From the NCBI GenBank assembly GCA_937905985.1, contig CALCWC010000009.1, forward strand, positions 1 to 10,818: DNA of 10,818 nucleotides, read 5' to 3'. This stretch comes from an uncultured Verrucomicrobiales bacterium. GTDB lineage: Bacteria; Verrucomicrobiota; Verrucomicrobiia; Verrucomicrobiales; Akkermansiaceae. A program made the translations under genes and the position numbers. Shown here piece by piece: positions 1 through 6,876 of this stretch (position 1 is its first letter; each line of letters begins with the position of its first letter). The notes beneath the pieces are model-generated. The model did not search any database. It was not told the DNA's origin and saw only the letters and a list, made by a program, of their open reading frames with translations.

Positions 1-50
1 TGGTTCGGGGCACCAACGCTTGCTTCTCTCCGAGCGTTTATTCCAGGCAA

Positions 51-242
51 TTATGCCCACCCATAAAATCTGGCGGTGTGCCGTTTTTTTTGATCCCCCC
101 CCGAAAAGTGCGGTACGCCCTTGTTGTGTTGCCGTGTTCCATGAGCCACACGGTAATATGCAAATGCCCCATCCGACAATTCCGCGGCCATCCACCGCAC
201 GGGATGCCCGCAGGCGGTACACTCGTGCGGCGGGGGTAGCAA
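51..242 (-). CDS. Doubtful 63-aa small protein frame with one CxxC
   Basis: An open frame starting at a TTG inside the T-run of the tRNA terminator could encode 63 residues. Near its N-terminus it has a CxxC followed by GHPVRW, which vaguely resembles half of a zinc ribbon, but no second metal-binding pair follows. There is no visible ribosome binding site or promoter of its own, and the start codon overlaps the terminator. I see nothing else coding in 1-240. It is listed only because the CxxC context is mildly protein-like; it may be chance, or a decayed fragment. Confidence 0.15.
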   Translation of the reverse strand: MLPPPHECTACGHPVRWMAAELSDGAFAYYRVAHGTRQHNKGVPHFSGGDQKKRHTARFYGWA

Positions 243-268
243 AAAGCCGCGCTGGATGCGCGGCTTTA
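240..268 (-). terminator. Intrinsic terminator of the tRNA-fMet unit
   Basis: On the minus strand a 9-bp stem (AAAGCCGCG paired with CGCGGCTTT, at 259-267 and 243-251) with a 7-nt loop is followed by a run of five T. It begins 6 nt past the tRNA 3' end and closes a monocistronic tRNA transcript. Confidence 0.85.
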
Positions 269-273
269 TTGGA

Positions 274-348
<75 letters not shown>

Positions 349-362
349 ATTGGTACGCGCGG

Positions 363-391
363 AATATACGCCTGCCGCGCGGGTATGTCAA
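363..391 (-). promoter_or_regulatory. Sigma70-type promoter of tRNA-fMet
   Basis: The minus strand shows a perfect -35 TTGACA (386-391), a 17-bp spacer and -10 TATATT (363-368). The tRNA begins 14 nt after the -10 box, so a short 5' leader would be removed by RNase P. Confidence 0.88.
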
Positions 392-455
392 GCCTCTTTT
401 TGTTTTTTTCTGTCACGGTGTGAGAAAAGGGAATGGAGGAAAGTGCAAAATGCGG

Positions 456-484
456 TTGCAGGGCGGGGCGTGAAGGCGTATACT
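456..484 (+). promoter_or_regulatory. Probable promoter of pepP
   Basis: The -10 TATACT at 479-484 matches the consensus at five of six positions. It lies 17 bp after a weak -35, TTGCAG, at 456-461. Expected transcription start is around 491, giving an untranslated leader of only about 11-17 nt. It points away from the tRNA promoter, so the two units are divergent. Confidence 0.6.
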
Positions 485-507
485 GGCGGAAGCAACGCTG
501 ATTGATT

Positions 508-1809
508 ATGCATACTCTCCGCTACAAGCCGATACCCGCCCCGTTCTACAAGCGCAACCGCGACCGCCTGGCAGCCAAGCTGCCGGAGGGCAGCGTGGTG
601 ATAGTACACGCCAACGACATCCAGCCCACCAATGCCGACGGCACGCTGGCGCACCACCAGAACGCCAACCTGTTCTACCTGACCGGCATTGACCAGGAGG
701 AGACGGTGCTCATCATGCGCGTGGGCAAAAACGGCAGCCACAAGGATACGCTGCTGCTGCGCGAGACCAATGAGAAGATTGTCATTTGGGAGGGCGCGCG
801 CCTTACCCAGGCCATGGGCACCAAGCTCAGCGGCGTGAAAGATGTGCGCTGGACGCAGGAGTACAACGCCCTGCTGGCGGAGTGGCTTCCCGCGGCCACG
901 GGCGTGTGGCTGGAGGTGGATTCCCACCCGCGCCGCTACACCTACGTGCAGACGCGCAACGAGCGCATGAAGGCCGCCCTGCTGGCCTCCTACCCGGATG
1001 CCAAGGTGCAGAGCGTGTACCCCATCCTGGCAGAGATGCGCCTGGTGAAGCAGCCGGAGGAAATCACGCAGCTGCGCGAGGCCTGCCGCATCACCGGCGA
1101 GGGCTATGTGGACACCCTGCGCTGCGTGGCGCCCGGCATGGGCGAATGGGAAATCGAGGCCCTGCTGAGTGCCGGCTACATCCGCCGCTGCTCCCGCAAG
1201 TTCTCCTTCCTGCCCATCATCGCCAGCGGCCAGGACACCTGCGTGCTCCACTACATCACCAACCACAAGAAGTGCAAGAAGGGCGACCTCATCCTCTTCG
1301 ACATCGGTGCCGAATACGGCGGCTACGCCGGCGACATGAGCCGCACCATCCCCGCCAGCGGCACCTTCTCACCCCGCCAGCGGGAGGTCTACGAGGCCGT
1401 CCTCGCCGTCCACAAGTACGCCTGCAAGATCATGCGCCCCGGTCTCAAGAAAAACGACTACGAGATGAAGGTGCGCCGCTTCATGGCCAAGCAGCTCGTC
1501 AAGCTCGGCCTGCTCACCCAGCAACAGGTGGACCAGGACCGCAAGAAGCTCACCTGCGTCCGCAAGTACTACATGCACGGCACCTCCCACCCCCTGGGGC
1601 TGGATGTGCACGATGTGGGCCCGGACAACCCCGAGTTCGCCGAAGGCCAGGTGTGGACCGTGGAACCCGGCATCTACATTGCGGAGGAAGGCATCGGCAT
1701 CCGCATTGAGACGGACGTGCTGGTCTACAAGGACCATGTGGAAGACCTGATTCCCAACGCCCCGCTGGAGGTGAAGGACATTGAGGATATCATGGCGGGA
1801 CGCCAATAA
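508..1809 (+). CDS. pepP: Xaa-Pro aminopeptidase (aminopeptidase P, M24B)
   Basis: This cytosolic dinuclear metallopeptidase removes an N-terminal residue that precedes proline, in peptide turnover. At 433 aa it is close to E. coli PepP (441). Residues 5-150 look like the AMP_N domain and about 175-425 form the pita-bread catalytic fold. All five metal ligands can be placed: D265 in LFDIGAE, D276 in GDMSRT, H361 in SHPLGLDVHDVG, E386 in VEPGIYI, and E401 in IRIETDV. H368, and H248 in HYITN, match other conserved histidines of the family. The start is uncertain between ATG 508 and an in-frame TTG at 502. GGAAG at 488-492 is better spaced for the TTG, but ATG 508 avoids a rare start. The gene is monocistronic, divergent from the tRNA, and ends before a strong terminator. 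Confidence 0.95.
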   Translation: MHTLRYKPIPAPFYKRNRDRLAAKLPEGSVVIVHANDIQPTNADGTLAHHQNANLFYLTGIDQEETVLIMRVGKNGSHKDTLLLRETNEKIVIWEGARLTQAMGTKLSGVKDVRWTQEYNALLAEWLPAATGVWLEVDSHPRRYTYVQTRNERMKAALLASYPDAKVQSVYPILAEMRLVKQPEEITQLREACRITGEGYVDTLRCVAPGMGEWEIEALLSAGYIRRCSRKFSFLPIIASGQDTCVLHYITNHKKCKKGDLILFDIGAEYGGYAGDMSRTIPASGTFSPRQREVYEAVLAVHKYACKIMRPGLKKNDYEMKVRRFMAKQLVKLGLLTQQQVDQDRKKLTCVRKYYMHGTSHPLGLDVHDVGPDNPEFAEGQVWTVEPGIYIAEEGIGIRIETDVLVYKDHVEDLIPNAPLEVKDIEDIMAGRQ

Positions 1810-1810
1810 T

Positions 1811-1840
1811 TTACAATTTACGATTGACGATTTACAATTT
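1811..1840. repeat. AT-rich dispersed repeat, copy A
   Basis: Just after the pepP stop lies an AT-rich tract built from TTTACAATTT/TTACGATTGAC-like words. Its 18-bp part ATTGACGATTTACAATTT (1823-1840) recurs exactly at 10681-10698. Its 17-bp part TTTACGATTGACGATTT (1817-1833) recurs inverted at 10764-10780. Here, as at the first distal copy, a GC-rich palindrome follows. Confidence 0.8.
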
Positions 1841-1850
1841 GAGAATAGAG

Positions 1851-1868
1851 CGCGCCCATACGGGCGCG
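1851..1868. repeat. GC-rich hairpin after the AT-rich repeat
   Basis: CGCGCCC and GGGCGCG form a 7-bp stem around a 4-nt loop ATAC. The preceding word GAATAGAGCGCGCCC resembles GAATAGCGCGCGCCC on the minus strand near 8378-8364. The module therefore seems to be reused after rnr. Confidence 0.6.
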
Positions 1869-1878
1869 GGAATTTCAG

Positions 1879-1913
1879 GGTTCATCTGGCAGTATGCCAG
1901 ATGAACCTTTTTT
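1879..1913 (+). terminator. Strong intrinsic terminator of pepP
   Basis: A perfect 13-bp stem, GGTTCATCTGGCA (1879-1891) with TGCCAGATGAACC (1895-1907), has a 3-nt loop and is followed by six T at 1908-1913. The U-run lies on the plus-strand side only, so it serves pepP and not the converging gene. Confidence 0.92.
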
Positions 1914-1917
1914 GTGA

Positions 1918-1935
1918 CCGCGCCGAACGGCGCGG
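1918..1935. repeat. GC-rich hairpin between terminator and repeat copy 1
   Basis: CCGCGCC (1918-1924) and GGCGCGG (1929-1935) pair around the loop GAAC. No T-run follows. It belongs to the chain of hairpins that fills the gap between the convergent genes. Confidence 0.6.
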
Positions 1936-1943
1936 CTGGATGA

Positions 1944-1971
1944 GAGCCTCCTAGGAGGCTCAACATTTTTT
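1944..1971 (+). terminator. Second terminator-like hairpin (also hairpin III of repeat copy 1)
   Basis: An 18-nt perfect palindrome GAGCCTCCTAGGAGGCTC is followed after four bases by six T (1966-1971). It could act as a backup terminator for pepP. At the same time it occupies the hairpin III position of the structured repeat described for 1944-2061. Confidence 0.5.
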
Positions 1972-2061
1972 AGCCCACGGCAGGGCCGTGGGGTTGACCA
2001 CGCCCGCCGACCCACCACGTAACCCCGCCTCCGCGCGGGGTGGATACACGCCAACGCCTGC
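1944..2061 (-). repeat. Three-hairpin structured repeat, copy 1
   Basis: Read on the minus strand, this unit has a tail (complement of GGATACACGCCAACGCCTGC, 2042-2061), then hairpin I (GCGGGGT with ACCCCGC, 2022-2041), a conserved linker, hairpin II (CCCACGGC stem, 1974-1992), then GGGCT and hairpin III (1944-1961). The stretch 1972-2022 matches 7869-7921 with few differences outside the hairpin II loop. Tail and linker also match 8055-8180. It sits between the 3' ends of the converging pepP and mauE-like genes and encodes no convincing protein. Confidence 0.75.
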
Positions 2062-2080
2062 TCATGACATGCACCCTGCC

Positions 2081-2521
2081 TCAATCCGGGAAACGGAAGC
2101 GGCGGCCGTGGGGGAGGGCGAAGGTGCTGCGCTGGGCATCCCAGTACAGCAGCAGCATGGCGCCCAGCAGCATGATGCGCAGCACCGTGTCCGCCGGGTA
2201 GTTCACAATCTCATGGGCGGTGCCCAGGCAGTTGCAGCTCAGCTCCAGTCCGCGCGCCCAGCCCTGCACGTAGAAAAACACAAACACGCTGCACATCACC
2301 GTGCCCCACAGCGTGGCTCCGCGGTAGTGCCACTTGAACAGCAGGCACACCGCCACCACCAGCTCCATGGCTATCCCCAGGCACGCCAGCGGCATGCTGC
2401 ACCACTCCGGCAGCACGTTGCTGCGCAGGATGAAGTTTGCCGTGTCTGCCACCTGCCCCACTTTCAAAACGCCCACCACCAGGAAAAACAGCCCCATGCC
2501 CACGCGCAGCAGCATGGTCAT
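2081..2521 (-). CDS. MauE/DoxX-like four-helix membrane protein
   Basis: This predicted inner-membrane protein has 146 residues when started at the ATG of MTMLLRVGMG. Hydrophobic helices fall near residues 7-25, 45-63, 70-87 and 113-127. The pattern of a first helix ending GVLKVGQ, a second helix with a conserved glutamate (E53), and a CxC pair (C96, C98 in LSCNCLG) after helix three matches MauE/DoxX-like proteins. Those are associated with methylamine dehydrogenase maturation or membrane thiol redox chemistry; the substrate here is unknown. The chosen start lies 23 nt after the upstream stop, and GGGGAG follows that stop directly, although its spacing to the ATG (17 nt) is long. In-frame ATGs at 2557 and 2584 would extend it into the upstream gene. 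Confidence 0.75.
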   Translation of the reverse strand: MTMLLRVGMGLFFLVVGVLKVGQVADTANFILRSNVLPEWCSMPLACLGIAMELVVAVCLLFKWHYRGATLWGTVMCSVFVFFYVQGWARGLELSCNCLGTAHEIVNYPADTVLRIMLLGAMLLLYWDAQRSTFALPHGRRFRFPD

Positions 2522-2544
2522 CCAATGGTTTTCCGTTTCTCCCC

Positions 2545-3153
2545 TCACGCCCCGCATTCTATACCATCCCATCCCCGCCCGCAAGTGAAATGACGTTTCA
2601 CTTGCACTTGGCGCTCCGCGGGTCCGTTGGTATAGCCATGCACTGATTTGAAGTAGGGGATGTTCGTCTCTATGTCGATGGTGTAGGAATAATCGGCTTT
2701 CGGCTCGCTCAGCTTGATATTCGCCTTGGGATGGATATAGAAACGCAGGTATTCATCGTCCTCGTATTCCGGGGGATTGCCATACTGATGTATGCTCGGG
2801 ACAAAAAGGTAGGCGTGTCCCTTCTCCCCCACCTGGAAATACAGGGGCTTGGGCAAACCGGTGACGCGGATTTCCGCAAGCGAGGCACCTTCCCGCCGCC
2901 CGAACTCTTTCATCAGGCGCCTCACGGTTGCCTCCAGGTCCTTCGGCTCGCATGCGCTCCTGCTGTCCACGCTGCGGTCCTTCAGGATATCCTCTTCCCA
3001 GCACCAAGTGCGCCCGTCGATCAGCAGCGCCATAACCTCAGCCACCTGGCGGTGGCAGATGTGGTAGCGCACCCCCCACGCGCCCACCAGCACCACCAGG
3101 GCCGTGATAAGCGCGATGATTGTCTTGCGGTCAAATCCCGATTTCTTCTTCAT
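2545..3153 (-). CDS. Unrecognised membrane-anchored protein
   Basis: I do not recognise this 202-aa protein. It starts with a basic MKKKSGFDRK stretch, then one hydrophobic segment (about residues 11-29). This predicts a single N-terminal anchor with the rest outside the cytoplasm. The exported part is mixed alpha/beta: a helical, charged region to about residue 95, then a strand-rich region with many tyrosines. Cysteines occur at the membrane exit (ICHRQ), in RTWCWEE and SACEPK, and two near the C-terminus. It is the first gene of a likely operon with the MauE-like gene, whose CxC and redox associations make a disulfide-related role conceivable but unproven. A 10-bp palindrome lies inside its 3' coding end at 2581-2605. 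Confidence 0.7.
   Translation of the reverse strand: MKKKSGFDRKTIIALITALVVLVGAWGVRYHICHRQVAEVMALLIDGRTWCWEEDILKDRSVDSRSACEPKDLEATVRRLMKEFGRREGASLAEIRVTGLPKPLYFQVGEKGHAYLFVPSIHQYGNPPEYEDDEYLRFYIHPKANIKLSEPKADYSYTIDIETNIPYFKSVHGYTNGPAERQVQVKRHFTCGRGWDGIECGA
2581..2605. repeat. 10-bp palindrome inside a coding 3' end
   Basis: GCAAGTGAAA and TTTCACTTGC pair perfectly around the 5-nt loop TGACG. It lies within the last codons of the membrane-anchored protein and about 60 nt upstream of the MauE-like start. There is no T-run. It may be an mRNA processing or stability element between the two cistrons. Confidence 0.5.
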
Positions 3154-3161
3154 ACACCCCT

Positions 3162-3191
3162 ATTAAGCACGCCGAGCCGCCTTTTGCACAA
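3162..3191 (-). promoter_or_regulatory. Possible promoter of the 3153 operon
   Basis: On the minus strand -35 TTGTGC (3186-3191), an 18-bp spacer and -10 CTTAAT (3162-3167) precede the ATG at 3153 by only 8 nt. The boxes are weak, but the close spacing repeats the arrangement at 6775 and 6877. AGGGG lies 3 nt before the ATG, so ribosome binding by Shine-Dalgarno pairing is also possible if transcription starts further upstream. Confidence 0.35.
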
Positions 3192-3220
3192 AAAAAATGA
3201 AAAAAGACATTTTTTTTGCG
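3187..3220 (-). terminator. Probable A/T hairpin terminator of the 6775-3236 operon
   Basis: AAAAAAAATG (3190-3199) and CATTTTTTTT (3208-3217), extended by a C:G pair, form an 11-bp stem in a region rich in A and T on both strands. It lies 16 nt beyond the stop of the thioredoxin-like gene. The stem is weak, but the U-rich 3' side suits termination on either strand. Confidence 0.5.
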
Positions 3221-3235
3221 GAAGGGGGAACGAGC

Positions 3236-4525
3236 TCAGCGCACCTTGGTCATGCGGCATTCGCCGGAGCAGCCGAACCAGCCATCGCGGCATTCGGCGG
3301 TGAGCCATACCTCCACCTTGTCGCCCTTCTTGACGTTGGGAGCCTTGAAGGTGACCTTCTTGGTGTCCTTGTCGGGCGCGGCGTCGGCCTTGGCTACCTC
3401 CTTGCCGTTGACGACAAGGCGGAAGTTGCGGGTGATGAGGCGGCCGTTCTCATGGGGAATCAGCTCAAACTCGTAGGTACCGGGGCCGTCCATGCCCTTG
3501 GTCACCCGCACGTGCCAGTCCTTCTCGAAGTTGTGGGTCTGGTCGCCGGGGTTGTAGAACATGTTCTCGATGACGGTGAAAGAGTTGGGGTCCCAGTAGT
3601 GGTGGTACTTGGCGGCACCGATGCCGTACTGGCTCTTGGGGTTGAGCTTCACGCAGTCCGCCAGGGCCTTGAGCAGCAGCTTGCGGTCCTTCTCATCCTT
3701 GGAGGCCTTGAACTTCTCGCGGTAGACGTAGGCGAGGCCGGCGAGCCACTGCTGGCGTGTTTCCGTGATGGCCTTGCTGTCCTTGTCGAGCCCGGAGTTG
3801 CTCATGGTAGCCTGCACGTAGCGCACGGCATCGTCGAACTTGCGTGCGCCATCCTTGAGCTTGCCGTCGGGCCCGCCGTTGAGGGTGTTGTTGATTTCCT
3901 TGTACATGGCCTGGTGGTCCATGGCGAAGAGGGCGCGCATGCCGGTCTCGTTTTTGGGGTCCTTCTTGTTGATGATGCCGGTGAGCTCCTTGTGGCGGCG
4001 GGCATCCGCATACGGGATGAGCTTGAGGGCGGAGCCTGCGGCCATGGCGCCCTCCTTGCCGCCGCGGTCGCGCGCGGTGGCAACGTGCTTCATGAACTGC
4101 GGAATCTTGGGAACGAGCGCGGCCACATCCTTGGCCAGGCCTTCCGGCTTGCGCACGTCCTTGCCGTTCCAGGTGGCCATGAGCGTGCCGTCCGGAGCCA
4201 GGAGCACGGCGGCTGGAAGGTCGTATTCCTCAATGCCGATTTCATTCTGGCATTTGCGGCGCTCATCGCTGGTCTGGCCCGTCTTGTCGTTGAACTGGGC
4301 GAAAATGACGGGAAGCTTGCCATTGCCGGCGAACTTCTCCCAGGCCTGCACCACGGAGGCGCAGTCCTGCATCCAGTCGGAGCCGTACCAGAGGATGAGG
4401 ACGGGCTTGTTGTCGGTCTTGGCCTGCTGCTTGGCCTGCTGGAAATCCGGGAAGGAAACCGTGGCGGCGAAAGCGGGTGCGAGAGCGGCGAGGAGGAGGC
4501 TGAAGGTGATGGAACGAATGTTCAT
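3236..4525 (-). CDS. Exported thioredoxin-fold protein lacking a CxxC, with C-terminal beta domain
   Basis: This 429-aa protein opens with a clear signal peptide, MNIRSITFSLLLAALAPAFA, cut near residue 20. Residues 22-140 read as a thioredoxin-like domain: KPVLILWYGSDWMQDC is the strand and active-site loop, and P104 in YDLPAAVLL sits where the family has its cis-proline. Family members usually have a CxxC after GSDW. Here it is MQDC (M52, C55), so disulfide exchange is unlikely. The middle (145-310) is helical. The end (about 330-429) is a beta-rich, probably binding, domain with three clustered cysteines (C412, C419, C423). It starts 12 nt after the preceding gene, whose TAA stop overlaps a good AAGGAG site 8 nt from the ATG, so the pair is surely co-transcribed. 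Substrate unknown. Confidence 0.88.
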   Translation of the reverse strand: MNIRSITFSLLLAALAPAFAATVSFPDFQQAKQQAKTDNKPVLILWYGSDWMQDCASVVQAWEKFAGNGKLPVIFAQFNDKTGQTSDERRKCQNEIGIEEYDLPAAVLLAPDGTLMATWNGKDVRKPEGLAKDVAALVPKIPQFMKHVATARDRGGKEGAMAAGSALKLIPYADARRHKELTGIINKKDPKNETGMRALFAMDHQAMYKEINNTLNGGPDGKLKDGARKFDDAVRYVQATMSNSGLDKDSKAITETRQQWLAGLAYVYREKFKASKDEKDRKLLLKALADCVKLNPKSQYGIGAAKYHHYWDPNSFTVIENMFYNPGDQTHNFEKDWHVRVTKGMDGPGTYEFELIPHENGRLITRNFRLVVNGKEVAKADAAPDKDTKKVTFKAPNVKKGDKVEVWLTAECRDGWFGCSGECRMTKVR

Positions 4526-4532
4526 GGTGATG

Positions 4533-4540
4533 TCTCCTTA
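4533..4540 (-). promoter_or_regulatory. Shine-Dalgarno site overlapping the upstream stop codon
   Basis: TAAGGAGA contains the TAA of the transglutaminase-like gene and a strong AAGGAG core, 8 nt before ATG 4525. It suggests translational coupling. It also shows this organism uses Shine-Dalgarno sites for internal cistrons, in contrast to the leaderless-looking first gene of the same operon. Confidence 0.8.
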
Positions 4541-6775
4541 TTTGGTGAAGATGAGGAAGTGGGAGATGTGGGCGAACTCCGGCTGCGGGTTGTCGAACTC
4601 GATACGCACCCACTTGGCCTGGGTGCCGGGCTTGAACTGCACCACCCATTCGGAGGGCATGTTGTCGGTCTTCTCCTGGTCGAACCAGGTGGCGCCGTCC
4701 GTGCTGGTGGAAATCTTGGCGCGCTTCATGCGGCCCTCGTTTCCGGGCACCTTGTGAACCAGGCAGCCCGTGACGGTGGCGTTGCCGTCCAGCTCCACAA
4801 TCATGTGCGGATGCGCCTCGCGGTCCGTGTGGCAGCGGCCGCCCTGCGGGGTGAGCACCAGGGAATGCGCCACGGGGTCGTCGAACCCGCTGGTGGTGGA
4901 CATGCGGAAGAGCACGCCCTTGCCGAGCTTGCCCGGCAGCTGGGCCTGCAGCTTGGGCGGGCGCACATCCGGCGGGCAGGTCTTCTGCGCGGCGGCGGAG
5001 AGGGCGGAGAACGCGGCGGCGGAACGGGCCTGCTCCGCGGCCACAATGGCCTTGCCGTATGCCTGCCTCATCTTCTTGGCGCGCTCGCCCGTGGCGTTGC
5101 CGGCCGCCCTGGAGGTGGCTGCGGCGAAGGCCTTGTTGAACACGTCGTCCCGCCCGCTCTGCACGTAGGTCTTCACGGCCCACTCCAGCACCTGGCCGAA
5201 GATGGTGCCGTCACCCGTGTTCATGTAGGCGGCAAAGGCATCCGCAAGCAACTGCTGCTTCGCCTTCTCCGACTTGAGCATGGCGGACTGGCGGTTGATG
5301 GTGTCCTCGCTCTTGACGGCCCAGGAAGCGGGCGTTGCCGCCACAATGCGGTGAACCTCCGCAAAGAGCTTGAGCTTGGAATCATCATCCATGGCGCCGA
5401 TGGGGCCGTTGAGGTCGTCCATCATGTTGCACGCGGCCACGCCGTGCCGCTTGTACTTGGGCAGCGTCTCCATGAGGTAGTCCAGGCATTCCTTGGGGGG
5501 CATGCCGTTCTTCACCAGGAGAGTGTGCAGCGCCTTGCGGAAGAAGGGGTGCATGGGTGCGGCATCCAGCGCTTCCTTCCACGCGGCGATGGCTTCCTTG
5601 TCCTGCCCCAAATCCTCCAGGGCGCGGGCGCGGAAGCTGGCGCGGTAGGCGCGGGCAATCCTGGCGTCGTCCTTGAAGACGGCCTCCATGAGGTTGTACG
5701 AGGTGGGGGCCTGGTTGCCGAAGATGTAGTTGTGCATGCCGCCGTCCGGGCCGCCGAACCCACCGGTCCATTCACCGCGCTTCAAACGCACGGCGTAGGC
5801 GCAATGGCCGGGCTGGCCGACGGTGTAGGCGGGGATGCCGTGGGCCATGGCTGCCACGGTGCCGTAGTGTGAGAGCGCGCCGCAGACGCCGCCGTTGCGC
5901 TGCGTGGCCTCCGCCCAGCTCTCATCGCTGAACGGCAGGTTGTACTCGCCGCTCTGCACGCTGTCGCCGAACTTCGAGGGGTCGGTGTAGGGCGCATGCC
6001 AGCATGCCCAGCCGTACTGGTCCCAGGGCAGGTTGATGTGCTTGAAGGCCCACTCGTAGGACTCGTCGTCCCAGTCCTGCTGGGGGATGGCCACCACGAA
6101 ACGGAGCTCCCAGGCCTTGAGCTTGCGGAAGCCGGGATGGAGGACGCCCTTGGCCTGCTGGCGCTGGAAATACTTGTAGCGGCGCACGGGGTTGTACTTG
6201 GAGGGGTCCTTCTTCTGGATGGGAACGTTCTGCCAGGTCTCGCCGCCACCCCAGCAGGATGCGAGCGCCACGGCGAGCGGCTTGTTCTTCACCGCGCCCT
6301 TCTCCTCCTTCCACACATCGTAGAGGATGCGCACGCCCCAATCGTTGTGGTACGGCACCAGGCCGCAGCTCAGGTACGTCTCCTGCCAGCCCGCATCCGC
6401 AAAGAACGCTTTCAAAAACTTCAGGTGGTCCTTGTCCTTGGCAAACTCATTGAGCACCTCCGGGGAGGTGCAGTCCACCACTTCCAGCGCCATGCACAGC
6501 GCATTCACCGCAGCCTCGTTCGCAGAGGGGCGAGAGTCCTTCAGCTCCAGCCCGGCGCGGCTCTCGGGCACGCCCATCTGCTTGAGTTCTGCCAGCAGCG
6601 CGGAGCGCACGGCATTGAAGTCTCCCTTGTCCAGCGCACTGGTTACGGATTTGGGCAGCCCGCCCGTCTCCGCCTTGGCGGCGGGTGCGGAGGGGGCCGC
6701 ATCATTCGCGGCATAGGTCGGCACGGTGCCCAGGGCCAGCAGCCCCAGCGCGGCAATCACGGCGTTTGCGTTCAT
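4538..6775 (-). CDS. Exported transglutaminase-like / TPR / discoidin protein
   Basis: A 745-aa protein starting with a signal peptide (MNANAVIAALGLLALGTVPTYA, cut near 22). After a helical region, residues about 285-340 look like a transglutaminase-type papain-fold core: C298 in RNGGVCGALS, the GIPAYTVG strand, and H324 in GHCAYAVR. The usual aspartate after the following tryptophan (W336) is not evident, so catalysis is uncertain. Residues 380-410 (ARALEDLGQDKEAIAAWKEALDAAP) form a TPR-like repeat within a helical stretch reaching about 600. Residues 620-745 resemble an F5/8 type C (discoidin) binding domain, with WFDQE and KWVRIEFDN strands. The frame stays open 80 codons further upstream, but ATG 6775 begins the signal peptide and follows a consensus promoter by 7 nt. 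A role binding or remodelling cell-surface glycans or proteins is inferred. Confidence 0.85.
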   Translation of the reverse strand: MNANAVIAALGLLALGTVPTYAANDAAPSAPAAKAETGGLPKSVTSALDKGDFNAVRSALLAELKQMGVPESRAGLELKDSRPSANEAAVNALCMALEVVDCTSPEVLNEFAKDKDHLKFLKAFFADAGWQETYLSCGLVPYHNDWGVRILYDVWKEEKGAVKNKPLAVALASCWGGGETWQNVPIQKKDPSKYNPVRRYKYFQRQQAKGVLHPGFRKLKAWELRFVVAIPQQDWDDESYEWAFKHINLPWDQYGWACWHAPYTDPSKFGDSVQSGEYNLPFSDESWAEATQRNGGVCGALSHYGTVAAMAHGIPAYTVGQPGHCAYAVRLKRGEWTGGFGGPDGGMHNYIFGNQAPTSYNLMEAVFKDDARIARAYRASFRARALEDLGQDKEAIAAWKEALDAAPMHPFFRKALHTLLVKNGMPPKECLDYLMETLPKYKRHGVAACNMMDDLNGPIGAMDDDSKLKLFAEVHRIVAATPASWAVKSEDTINRQSAMLKSEKAKQQLLADAFAAYMNTGDGTIFGQVLEWAVKTYVQSGRDDVFNKAFAAATSRAAGNATGERAKKMRQAYGKAIVAAEQARSAAAFSALSAAAQKTCPPDVRPPKLQAQLPGKLGKGVLFRMSTTSGFDDPVAHSLVLTPQGGRCHTDREAHPHMIVELDGNATVTGCLVHKVPGNEGRMKRAKISTSTDGATWFDQEKTDNMPSEWVVQFKPGTQAKWVRIEFDNPQPEFAHISHFLIFTK

Positions 6776-6782
6776 ACGACAC

Positions 6783-6811
6783 CCTATACACCCCCGCGCA
6801 CGCGGTGTCAA
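6783..6811 (-). promoter_or_regulatory. Promoter of the leftward secreted-protein operon, leaderless layout
   Basis: On the minus strand -35 TTGACA (6806-6811), a 17-bp spacer and -10 TATAGG (6783-6788) are followed by seven bases (GTGTCGT) and then ATG 6775. Transcription should start at or within one or two bases of the start codon, leaving no room for a ribosome binding site. Confidence 0.82.
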
Positions 6812-6840
6812 GCATTCTGTTTTTCCTGCGCCCTGCAACC

Positions 6841-6869
6841 TTGACAGTACGCGGCGCGGGCGGTATGAT
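6841..6869 (+). promoter_or_regulatory. Promoter of the rightward small exported protein, leaderless layout
   Basis: The plus strand has -35 TTGACA (6841-6846), a 17-bp spacer and -10 TATGAT (6864-6869), followed by seven bases (GGGGCGC) and ATG 6877. The geometry is identical to the opposing promoter. The two -35 boxes are 29 bp apart. Confidence 0.82.
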
Positions 6870-6876
6870 GGGGCGC

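Noticed and set aside
70..100. Terminator on the plus strand at the T-run near 92-99
   Set aside because: The preceding GGCGGTGTGCC can pair only over three or four bases, too weak to call, and no plus-strand gene ends there.
388..1266. Minus-strand open frame of 292 codons
   Set aside because: It is antisense to pepP and crosses the tRNA and pepP promoters; no domain is recognisable.
1875..2084. Minus-strand 69-codon frame between pepP and the mauE-like gene
   Set aside because: It lies wholly over terminators and the structured repeat; its translation simply follows the hairpins.
3197..5872. Plus-strand open frame of 891 codons
   Set aside because: It is antisense to the two exported-protein genes and is rich in Gly, Val, His, Leu and Ala, typical of the mirror of GC-rich codons. 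It has no recognisable domain, while the opposite strand has signal peptides and domains.
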